Below, in pieces: positions 36,270 through 43,166 of a stretch of 64,000 nt of DNA. Made by a program: the position numbers and the translations under genes. This DNA comes from CAVRQM01 sp963838805 (GTDB lineage: Bacteria; Pseudomonadota; Alphaproteobacteria; Acetobacterales; Acetobacteraceae). The stretch lies in assembly GCA_963838805.1 (NCBI GenBank), contig CAWISK010000007.1, positions 124,001 through 188,000 of the forward strand, read 5' to 3'. Each line of letters begins with the position of its first letter. The first letter of the stretch is position 1. The notes under the pieces were generated by a model, which searched no databases, was not told where the DNA came from, and saw nothing but the letters and a program-made list of their open reading frames with translations.

Positions 36270-37235
36270 TTACGTCCAGAGCGGGTCGATCGGCGGTCGG
36301 CCGTCCAGAACCGCCGTGATATTGTCGAGCGCGCGGAATCCCATGCCGTTCCGGGTCTCCACCGTGGCGCTGCCCATGTGCGGGGTCAGGAACACGTTCG
36401 GGCGTGCCGCGAGCCGCTCGTCGAAGGCCGGTTCGTTGCGGAACACGTCGAGACCGGCCGCGAACAGGTGGCCCGAATCGAGGGCTGCCAGCAACGCATC
36501 CTCGTCCACCAGCGAGCCGCGCGAGGTGTTGACGAACACGGCGCCGCGCGGCAGGGCGGCGAAGGCGGCGGCATCCATCATGCCGGCGGTGGCCGGCCCA
36601 CCAGGCGCGTTCAGGCTCAGGATGTGCGCGTGCGGCAGCATCTCGCGAAAATCGGCGAAATGGGTGGCGCCCTGTTCGAGGTCCGGGTCCAGACGGCGCG
36701 GATTGCTGTACAGGATGGTCATGCCAAATCCGCGCGCCCGCTGCGCCACCGCCCGGCCGATGCGGCCCATCCCGACGATCCCGAGCGTGCGCCCCGAGAC
36801 GCGCAGGCCGAGCATGTCGCCCAGGCCGTAGCCGCGCCGCCAGCCCGCCTGCATGATGGCGCCGTATTCGTGCGCGCGGCGACAGGCGGCGAGGATCAGC
36901 AGCATCGTGAGGTCCGCCGTGCAGTCCGTCAGCACGTCCGGCGTGTTGGTGACGATCAGTCCGCGCGCGCGGGCGGCGGCCACGTCGATATGCTCGTAGC
37001 CGACGCTGGTTGTCGCGGCGATGCGCAGCCGCGCCGGCAGCCGCGCAATGTAGGCGGCGTCGAGCTTCAGGTGCGAGCTGAACATCAGCGCCTCCGCCTG
37101 CGTTTCGTCCAGCGCGCGCAGCACGGCGTCGGCATCCAGGTCGCGGTCGCCCGGATAGGGCGCATCGAACTCGGCGGCGATGCGCGCCTGCACGTCCGGC
37201 GGCATCTGCCGGGCCACCACCAGTCGCTGCCGCAT
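36270..37235 (-). CDS. D-2-hydroxyacid dehydrogenase (glyoxylate/hydroxypyruvate reductase type)
   Basis: A 321-residue NAD(P)-dependent dehydrogenase. The Rossmann motif is GRTLGIVGMGRIGRAVAQRA. Catalytic residues are the Arg in VNTSRGSLVDE, Glu in GLDVFRNEPAF and His in LTPHMGSATVETR. The substrate-side loop TTSVGYEHIDVAAARARGL matches glyoxylate reductase/D-glycerate dehydrogenase. Start ATG 37235; the upstream open frame is antisense to the next gene. It probably interconverts a 2-oxo acid and a D-2-hydroxy acid. First gene of the operon with flavin reductase and MFS carrier. Confidence 0.9.
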   Translation of the reverse strand: MRQRLVVARQMPPDVQARIAAEFDAPYPGDRDLDADAVLRALDETQAEALMFSSHLKLDAAYIARLPARLRIAATTSVGYEHIDVAAARARGLIVTNTPDVLTDCTADLTMLLILAACRRAHEYGAIMQAGWRRGYGLGDMLGLRVSGRTLGIVGMGRIGRAVAQRARGFGMTILYSNPRRLDPDLEQGATHFADFREMLPHAHILSLNAPGGPATAGMMDAAAFAALPRGAVFVNTSRGSLVDEDALLAALDSGHLFAAGLDVFRNEPAFDERLAARPNVFLTPHMGSATVETRNGMGFRALDNITAVLDGRPPIDPLWT

Positions 37236-37311
37236 CCGCGTCACCTTCCGCTTGCCGTGGCGCCATGATGGCCTCTTGCGGCTGCCGCCGGAAGGGGCGC
37301 AGGTTTTCGCG

Positions 37312-38583
37312 ATGCTGCCCAATATCTCGCCCGACGTGGCACTCGCCGAGCGCCTGTTTTCCGCCCTGCGTGACGCCACGCACGATGGCATCGGCATCAC
37401 CCGCGCCGCCTATGGCGAGGGCGAGCGCGTGGCGCACGCGCTGGTACGTGCCGAGGCGGAGAGGCTGGGCCTGGAGATCGCAATCGATCCCGCCGGCAAC
37501 ATGCTGATGACCCTGCCGGGTTCCAGCCGCGACGCGCCGCGCGTGGTTATCGGGAGTCATCTGGATAGCGTGGCGCAGGGCGGCAATTTCGACGGTGCGG
37601 CGGGGGTGCTGGCCGGTCTGGCGGTCGCCTCTGGCATGCGTCGGGCGGGCTTCATGCCGGCGCGCGACCTCACCGTGCTGGCGATCCGCGCCGAGGAAGC
37701 CGGATCATGGTTCCCCACCAGCTTTCCCGGCAGCCGCGCGGCACTCGGCACGCTCGCGGCGGACGCACTTTCCGTCCGCCGGATGGATACGGGACGCACT
37801 CTCGCCGAACACATGTCCGACGAGGGGTTCGATCCCGCGGCGGTCCGGCGCGGCGCCTGCCTGCTGCCGCCCTCGCGCGTCGCCGCCTATGTCGAGCTGC
37901 ATATCGAGCAGGGGCCGGTGCTCGATGCGGCGGAGATTCCGGTTGGCATCGTCACCGGCATTCCCGGCTCGCGCCGCCTGCGCGGGGCGCGCTGCCTGGG
38001 CGAATACAATCATTCCGGGGCTACGCCGCGCCGCTTCCGTCGCGACGCCGCGATCGCCGTGGCGGAGCTGGCGGTGGCGCTCGACGAGCATTGGCTGGCG
38101 CTGGAGACGCAGGGATACTCGCTGGTCGCGACATTCTGCGTGCTGGGAACCACGGCGGAGGCGGGATTCACGAAGATCGCCGGCGAGGCGCGCTTCGAGC
38201 TGGACGTGCGCAGCCTGGACCCGGCATCGGTAGATGCGATGTTTGCCGAGTTGCATCGCCTGGTGCCGCGCATCGAGGCACGACGCGGCGTGCGCTTCGA
38301 GCTGGGGGCGGAGAGCGGCAGCACGGCTACGCCGATGCACCCGGAGGTGCGGGCCGGGCTGGCGCGGGCGGCGGAGTCGCTGGGGATCGCGCATCGCGAG
38401 ATGCCCAGCGGCGGCGGCCACGACGCGGTGGCCTTTGCCCAGGCCGGCGTGCCGGCTGGAATGGTCTTCGTCCGCAACCAGCACGGCAGCCACAATCCGC
38501 AGGAGGCAATGCGGCTGGAGGATTTCGCGGCGGCAACGGCCGTGGTGGGACACTGGGCGGCGACGGTCTCGCAAGACGGCTGA
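37312..38583 (+). CDS. Zn-dependent amidohydrolase, allantoate/N-carbamoyl amino acid hydrolase family (M20)
   Basis: A 423-residue M20 amidohydrolase. Metal ligands are visible: GSHLDSVAQGGNFDGAAGVLAGL (His, Asp), AIRAEEAGSWFP (Glu), ELHIEQGPVLD (His) and the C-terminal GGGHDAVAFAQAGVPAGMVFVRN (His). The middle GEYNHSGATPRRFRRDA is the dimerisation lid with the HSG motif. Members hydrolyse N-carbamoyl-L-amino acids, allantoate or ureidoglycolate. No ring-opening dihydropyrimidinase or allantoinase gene is adjacent. ATG 37312 is chosen over longer starts that overlap the divergent dehydrogenase. Confidence 0.88.
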   Translation: MLPNISPDVALAERLFSALRDATHDGIGITRAAYGEGERVAHALVRAEAERLGLEIAIDPAGNMLMTLPGSSRDAPRVVIGSHLDSVAQGGNFDGAAGVLAGLAVASGMRRAGFMPARDLTVLAIRAEEAGSWFPTSFPGSRAALGTLAADALSVRRMDTGRTLAEHMSDEGFDPAAVRRGACLLPPSRVAAYVELHIEQGPVLDAAEIPVGIVTGIPGSRRLRGARCLGEYNHSGATPRRFRRDAAIAVAELAVALDEHWLALETQGYSLVATFCVLGTTAEAGFTKIAGEARFELDVRSLDPASVDAMFAELHRLVPRIEARRGVRFELGAESGSTATPMHPEVRAGLARAAESLGIAHREMPSGGGHDAVAFAQAGVPAGMVFVRNQHGSHNPQEAMRLEDFAAATAVVGHWAATVSQDG

Positions 38584-38594
38584 CGGGCGGGCCG

Positions 38595-39272
38595 CTACGC
38601 CGCCACATCACGGACCATGTAGCCGCGCCCCCAGACGGTCCCGATGATATTGTTGATGCCGACCTGCGAGAGCTTCTTCCTCAATTTGCAAATGAACACG
38701 TCAATAATCTTGATCTCCGGCTCATCCATGCCGCCGTAAAGATGGTTAAGAAACGTCTCCTTTGTAAGAACGATCCCTTTCCGAAGCATCATCAATTCCA
38801 GGATCTCATATTCTTTTCCGGTCAACCTGACCATCTCATCATGCGCATAGACCTCTCGGCTCTCGAGGTTGAGGCGAAGCGCGCCGACTTGCAGGAGAGA
38901 CTGGGAGAACCCCCTGCTACGCCGGATAATGGCCTGGACCCGGGCGAGCAGCTCGTCCCGGTCGAAGGGCTTGGTCAGGAAGTCATCGGCGCCGACGCCG
39001 AAGCCCTTGACCTTTGCCTGCGGCCTGGAAAGCCCGGAGACGATCAGAATCGGAACCTCGACCTTGGCGGCTCGGAGTCTTCGAATGACCTCAAATCCCT
39101 CGATATCGGGGAGCAGCACGTCGAGCAGGACGATGTCATATTCATAGTGCCGGGCGAGTTCCAGCGCCTCCTCTCCCGTTTCCGCCCCGTCCACGACCGC
39201 CCCGGCTGATTTTAACGCCAGGGTGAGGCCACGTGCCGCTGAGATGTCATCCTCGACCAGGAGAACGCGCAT
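38595..39272 (-). CDS. ctrA: CtrA-family response regulator
   Basis: A 225-residue OmpR-type regulator. The receiver has the acidic pair ED at 7-8, phospho-accepting Asp51 (DIVLLDVLLPD) and the switch lysine in DDFLTKPFDRDEL. The DNA-binding half is almost canonical CtrA: LTGKEYEILELMMLRKGIVLTKETFLNHLYGGMDEPEIK. CtrA controls cell-cycle, motility and envelope genes in alphaproteobacteria. The receiver is clearly more divergent than the DNA-binding domain, so this may be a paralogue rather than the sole CtrA. Coding GC is lower than in neighbours. A CtrA-like half-site lies 76 bases upstream. Confidence 0.88.
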   Translation of the reverse strand: MRVLLVEDDISAARGLTLALKSAGAVVDGAETGEEALELARHYEYDIVLLDVLLPDIEGFEVIRRLRAAKVEVPILIVSGLSRPQAKVKGFGVGADDFLTKPFDRDELLARVQAIIRRSRGFSQSLLQVGALRLNLESREVYAHDEMVRLTGKEYEILELMMLRKGIVLTKETFLNHLYGGMDEPEIKIIDVFICKLRKKLSQVGINNIIGTVWGRGYMVRDVAA

Positions 39273-39347
39273 CGTAGGTCCTTTTCGCTACCTGAGGTTG
39301 CAGAGACCTATCACGGCATTAGGGAGCGATCCAGAGATTTTTCTCCT

Positions 39348-39362
39348 TTAACGTGTGTTCAA
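39348..39362. promoter_or_regulatory. CtrA-box-like sequence upstream of ctrA
   Basis: TTAA-cgtgtgt-TCAA differs from the CtrA consensus TTAA-N7-TTAA at one base. It lies about 76 bases before the ctrA start, where an autoregulatory site would be expected. Confidence 0.5.
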
Positions 39363-39469
39363 GCCTGCGCTGCAACCATGCGGGTAGGATGAACCGCGAT
39401 CAGATCGGCGTTTTGGCCACGCGGGTCGCCGTTCGCAGAAAGAATTCCGCTCGCGCCCTTCGGGGCCAG

Positions 39470-39552
39470 AGTCCCGTGCTCCCGAAACCTCCGGCCCCGC
39501 GCTCCGTCGGTGTCCAGCGTTGCCGCCGGGTGCCACACCGCGCCCACAGTCG
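39470..39552 (-). pseudogene. diverged relic of the dut 3' end
   Basis: About 80 bases align with the last 27 codons of the intact dut gene at 45295-45380, by eye at roughly 85 % identity with one extra base. The reading on the minus strand is AVWHPAATLD then, after a shift, TERGAGGFGSTG; the real dUTPase ends AVWHSVATLDATERGAGGFGSTG. Homology stops abruptly near 39552. The flanking 39273-39688 holds no gene I recognise. The relic marks the left edge of the accessory segment. Confidence 0.7.
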
Positions 39553-39688
39553 CGCCGGATTGTCGCGCCACTGCGGGAAAGGGGAACGTGGCAAGGCGCC
39601 GATCGGGGCCTCACCACGCCTGACCTTCTTGAGCGCTGCCGTTGATCGGCCTCGCTGCGCCATCAGTCCGCTGTGGACCGGACGGCTA

Positions 39689-40111
39689 TCACTTCGCCGG
39701 GTTGCCGGGTCGCTGGCCATTGTCCAGTTCAGCCAGAAGCGAGCCGGCCACCGGAGCAGCGCTTCCTGCCTCCAGAATATTGACGCCGCTGAAGTCCGGC
39801 TTCGCGCTACGGCCGCGTGGGCTGTCCCTGTTGTCGGCAAGCTGGATTCCAGGGGCCACCCCGTTGCTGGCGATGTAGGCATTCACCGGGCCGAAATCCG
39901 GCCCAGCGCTCCGGCCGCGCGTGTTGTATTGCGAGGCCGCGACGGCCTGCGGTGCGCCCTGGTGGGCGCGCTCATAGTTGTTGACCTCGCTGAAGTCCGG
40001 CATGGCGTGCCGGCCGTTGTGGAGGTAGTTCGTCTGGGCGGAGGCGGACATGGCGATGACCAGCGAGAGCGTGACGGCGGCAGACGCGGTTGCGCAAAGC
40101 TTGGCGTGCAT
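39689..40111 (-). CDS. secreted three-repeat protein of unknown function
   Basis: A 140-residue protein with a Sec signal peptide (ATASAAVTLSLVIAMSASAQ, cleaved about residue 26) and a good GGAGGG ribosome-binding site. The mature part holds three copies of GR(H/S)AxPDFxxVN at residues 33-44, 66-77 and 100-111, a period of 33-34 residues, with Ala/Asn/Gly-rich spacers. It has no cysteine after the signal peptide and no family I know. It directly follows the YcaO gene on the same strand, so it may be co-expressed. The repeat plan could suit a multi-core precursor or a structural repeat protein; neither is shown. Confidence 0.66.
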   Translation of the reverse strand: MHAKLCATASAAVTLSLVIAMSASAQTNYLHNGRHAMPDFSEVNNYERAHQGAPQAVAASQYNTRGRSAGPDFGPVNAYIASNGVAPGIQLADNRDSPRGRSAKPDFSGVNILEAGSAAPVAGSLLAELDNGQRPGNPAK

Positions 40112-41463
40112 GATGCATTCCCTCCGATTTTATCGACCGCCTGTTCGGTCGATGGCGGGGAGCATCGGCACTCACCGTCAGCCCAGCGCGAGCGGGCGGC
40201 CGTCCCAGCGTGAGAAAACCGCGAGCTGCCACCTAGCAAACAGATGAGGATCACGTCGTCTCCCACCCCTGTCTCGTCGATAGGGGTGTGCGGCCAGCCG
40301 AGGGCTCGCGGCACATCGAAGAGACGGCCGGGGGCGAAGCGCGGCCGCCAGGGACGCAGGCCCGGCACGATGGCGCGCGCCACGTGCAGCGGGTCGTCGG
40401 GGCGATCGATGGTAACGAACAGCGCCGGGTGCGGCCCACGTCGCGCAATTATCCCGATCAGATCCGCGTCGGGCGGTTCGGGCCTGATAGGCGGTGCGTC
40501 CGCATTGGGTAACAAATGAGGCAGGCGCGCGAGGTGGGAGGCTCGTGACCAGACCAGATACCGACCCGCCGGACCTTCCGCCCGGCCCACGAGTGCCTCT
40601 CGCTCCGCCGCCAGCCGAAGCGAGATTTCGCTTTGCAACATCTCGAGCGTGGCCGAAACAGCGGCCTCGGCCGGAAGCATCCGGGCGGCGAACCCGTAGG
40701 CGATATTCCCGCCCTGCGGATCGGCCGAAATCGCCGCGACGACGGGTATGCGCAGATCGTGCGTGAGGTCCAGCAAGTGCGCCTGCCGGTGGCGGCTTTC
40801 CAGCCACAGGCGCAACGCCGTCCCGCCCGCCGCATCGAGCATCGTGAGATGGACCGCTGGACGCCGACATCGGTTGTACCACCAGATCGCCACGGCATCG
40901 CGCTCAACCAGTTCGAGGACCGCGGCGCGTTCCGCCTCCTGCCGCGTTGTCCCGGCGGCGAGGCCGTTGCTGTCGCAGATCGGGAAGCCGTCAACAAGCA
41001 GCGCGATCGTCGCAGGCACGAAGCAAGGCAGTTCAGCGCCGGCGCTATCGGCCCGGCACCAGCACGAGCACTTTGCAATGTCCGACAGCATGGCTGCCCA
41101 TCTGGCCGCGTCGATCTGCTCGCTGGGGTGCGGTCCTTGCGCAAGCTGGCGGGAGGAAAAGAGGCAAATCTGGTTTGTGCCCAGAGCCGTGCCCGGCAGA
41201 TCGGACGCGCGACATTGAACGAGCTCCGCCGCTCCTGCTCTGGCGGCAGCGGCCCGCTCGATCGCTTCGCCAAGACAGGAGGCCAGGGCCGCGCGTTCGG
41301 TGAGACCTCGACCCGCTCCCAGGAACGTCATCTCGCCACCAGGGAGATGCCTGAGCGCCGCCAGGAATGTGGCTGGCGCGTCATCGTGCTTGAGCTCGAC
41401 AAGCTCCATATGGGCTGCGTCACTGCTGCAAGGGAATTCCAATTCCCTGGACATTGAGGGCAT
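39883..41463 (-). CDS. stand-alone YcaO-domain protein
   Basis: The open frame gives 526 residues, of which about 20-410 are a YcaO domain. ATP-site motifs are visible: GEAIER (65-70), SNGLAAG (165-171) followed by ELVERD (184-189), and EMLQ (274-277), with the late PGLRPWRPRFAPGRLFDVP. YcaO enzymes use ATP to activate backbone amides, making azolines, thioamides or amidines in peptides; some act without partners. After about 40245 the frame loses family character and overlaps the repeat-protein gene; a one-base shift would end it at 40178 with FSRWDGRPLALG. ATG 41409 is an alternative start. CSCWC (132-136) is unusual. No cyclodehydratase partner, TfuA or dehydrogenase is adjacent. Confidence 0.82.
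   Translation of the reverse strand: MPSMSRELEFPCSSDAAHMELVELKHDDAPATFLAALRHLPGGEMTFLGAGRGLTERAALASCLGEAIERAAAARAGAAELVQCRASDLPGTALGTNQICLFSSRQLAQGPHPSEQIDAARWAAMLSDIAKCSCWCRADSAGAELPCFVPATIALLVDGFPICDSNGLAAGTTRQEAERAAVLELVERDAVAIWWYNRCRRPAVHLTMLDAAGGTALRLWLESRHRQAHLLDLTHDLRIPVVAAISADPQGGNIAYGFAARMLPAEAAVSATLEMLQSEISLRLAAEREALVGRAEGPAGRYLVWSRASHLARLPHLLPNADAPPIRPEPPDADLIGIIARRGPHPALFVTIDRPDDPLHVARAIVPGLRPWRPRFAPGRLFDVPRALGWPHTPIDETGVGDDVILICLLGGSSRFSHAGTAARSRWADGECRCSPPSTEQAVDKIGGNASCTPSFAQPRLPPSRSRWSSPCPPPPRRTTSTTAGTPCRTSARSTTMSAPTRAHRRPSRPRNTTRAAGALGRISAR
41431..41448. promoter_or_regulatory. 18-base palindrome between divergent YcaO and Tat-protein genes
   Basis: AGGGAATT-CC-AATTCCCT is a perfect 8-base inverted repeat with a 2-base spacer. 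If YcaO starts at ATG 41409, it falls in the 102-base region shared by both divergent genes, an ideal operator position; with the ATG at 41463 it lies within codons 6-11. Confidence 0.45.
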
Positions 41464-41511
41464 ACAGGCTCATAGTACGAAATGCTAACAATTTCACGTT
41501 GGGAGGGTGCC

Positions 41512-42066
41512 GTGGCCGAAAATGAATCCATTCGGGAAGGCACGACCCGGCGCGCCATTGTGGCCGCTGCGGGGGCGGCGGCCGGAATTGCCGCGACCCT
41601 GTCAGCGCCTTTGCCGGCCGAGGCAGCCGGTTCAGTCGCTCACATACCTTTCAAAAAGGTTGGTCCTATTCCTTGCACAGAGCAAGATTCCGCCAATTAC
41701 ATGGTCTGTGCAGCCTTTCTAGAACAGCTTGGGAGCGCAATACACGACGCAGCAAGCAATGCTTCCGATGCCGCCGACGCGCTCCGTGACGGCAACGACT
41801 ATCTTAACAGAAAGATGAACAATCCCCCCGAACTTGCCCATGTCCTGGATAGGTGCAAGGCGGTATTTTCTCAGGACAAGTTTGATCCGAACCTGGCTCC
41901 GCAAGTAGGCATAAATGTCAACAAATGGCACATCGCCATACCAGACGGAGTTGCTCAGACTAACGGAGTTGCTCAGACTACCGAATTGATAAGTCGAGCC
42001 GGAATGACTCCTCAGCAGTATCTTGTCTTGCTCGGATTTGTGACGATAATGGGTTGCAAAAATTAG
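41512..42066 (+). CDS. putative Tat-exported protein of unknown function
   Basis: A 184-residue protein. GTG 41512 follows a GGGAGGG ribosome-binding site by 6 bases. A twin-arginine-type signal (TTRRAIVAAAGAAAGIAATLSAPLPAEA) precedes a mature part of about 145 residues with four cysteines (IPCTEQ, MVCAAF, DRCKAV, MGCKN). An 18-base tandem duplication (41947-41982) encodes GVAQTN-GVAQTT. Codon use is AT-richer than the core genome. Its TAG stop is completed by the first base of the IS630 element; the pre-insertion stop would have been TAA at the same codon. Divergent from the YcaO gene, it is a candidate YcaO client. No family recognised. Confidence 0.7.
   Translation: MAENESIREGTTRRAIVAAAGAAAGIAATLSAPLPAEAAGSVAHIPFKKVGPIPCTEQDSANYMVCAAFLEQLGSAIHDAASNASDAADALRDGNDYLNRKMNNPPELAHVLDRCKAVFSQDKFDPNLAPQVGINVNKWHIAIPDGVAQTNGVAQTTELISRAGMTPQQYLVLLGFVTIMGCKN
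41947..41982 (+). repeat. 18-base tandem duplication inside the Tat-protein gene
   Basis: Two adjacent 18-base units (41947-41964 and 41965-41982) differ at one base near the end and encode GVAQTN and GVAQTT. Being a multiple of three, the duplication keeps the frame. Confidence 0.85.
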
Positions 42067-43166
42067 AGCGGAATCACCCTGACCGGCGATAGCCTGCATT
42101 GGCGAGATAGTTGCTGCACTCTTTGGGGCTGAACCGCTCGACGGTGCCGCCGATCTCGTTCCACAAGGCCTCGCGGGAGCGTGGGGCGGCGCTGCGGATG
42201 ATGTGTTTGGCTTTGCTGAAGACCGGCTCAATGGGGTTCAGATCGGGCGAGTATGGCGGCAGGAACATCAGGCTGGCGCCGCGTGCCTCCACCGCGTCGC
42301 GCACCCCTTTGACCTTGTGGCTGGCCAGGTTGTCCAGCACGACGATGTCTCCGCAGGAGAGGGTCGGTCCCAGCACCTGCTCGACATAGGCGCGGAACGC
42401 GACGCCATTGATCGCGCCATCGAACACGGCGGGCGCGACCAGTCGATCGTGCCGCAGGCCGGCGATGAAGGTGCTGGTGCGCCAATGTCCATGCGGTGCG
42501 GCAGCAACGAGGCGGGTGTTTTTGCGCGATCGGCCGCGTAGCCGCGTCATGTTGGTCTTGGCCCCGTTGATCTCCTTCAGAGCTCAACCATCGATGAAGA
42601 CCAGACGTTCGGGGTTCAGGCGAGGCTGAGCGGCACGCCAGGCGTCGCGGGCGACGGCCACATCGGGCCGATCCTGCTCCGCCGCCCGGAGCGACTTTTT
42701 TTGAACGGGCGCGACTTTTTTTGAACGTCAGGCCGAATCGGGCCAGCGTCTTCCAGATCGTCGCCAGGCAAACGCGCACCTGATGCCCGGTGGCCAGCCA
42801 GTCGCGCAGCTCGGCCATCGTCGCGTCCGGATGGCGCGCCACGTAGGTCAGGATCGCCTCACGATGCGCCTCCAGTCGCAGCGGTACATGGCAGCGCTGG
42901 CGACCGGGCGCCGTGTCGCCCGTCCGCCGTCGTCGCAGGTCGGCCTTGTAGATGAACGACACACTGACCGCGAAGCGCTCGGCCACCTCGCGTGCAGGCT
43001 CGCCCGCATCGAATGCCGCCATCACCTTGTCCCGCAGATCCCGCGAAAAGGCCCGACCTGACCGCCAACTCATCCCCAACTCCGGATTGTCCCGAAGCTG
43101 GATAAATCACACGATCGGCCCGTGCCGGAAGAGCAAATCGCAATTCCGGTCAGACCGGCTCCGCTC
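42066..43166 (-). mobile_element. IS630-family insertion sequence, 1101 bp, decayed
   Basis: The ends are imperfect inverted repeats of about 22 bases, each starting GAGCGGA and sharing CTGACCGG further in (42066-42087 and 43145-43166). Both are flanked by TA (42064-42065 and 43167-43168), the target duplication typical of IS630/Tc1 elements. Size and the DDE transposase agree. The insertion lies exactly at the junction of two convergent genes. Confidence 0.88.
42074..43079 (-). pseudogene. IS630-family transposase, inactivated
   Basis: N-terminal HTH part: MSWRSGRAFSRDLRDKVMAAFDAGE, then FAVSVSFIYKADLRRRR and WKTLARFGLTFKKS. The C-terminal DDE part: TRLVAAAPHGHWRTSTFIAGLRHD, VVLDNLASHKVKGV, and FLPPYSPDLNPIEPVFSKAK. 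Three lesions are visible: a tandem duplication of the TTCAAAAAAAGTCGC segment near 42700-42727 that shifts the frame, an in-frame TGA after VFIDG near 42585, and loss of the residues around the first catalytic Asp (normally FIDET), replaced by unrelated codons before KTNMTRLRGR. No active enzyme can be made. Confidence 0.87.

Noticed and set aside
39353..40213. Plus-strand open frame opposite the repeat-protein gene
   Set aside because: No ribosome-binding site or recognisable domain. The minus-strand gene has a signal peptide, internal repeats and a good ribosome-binding site.
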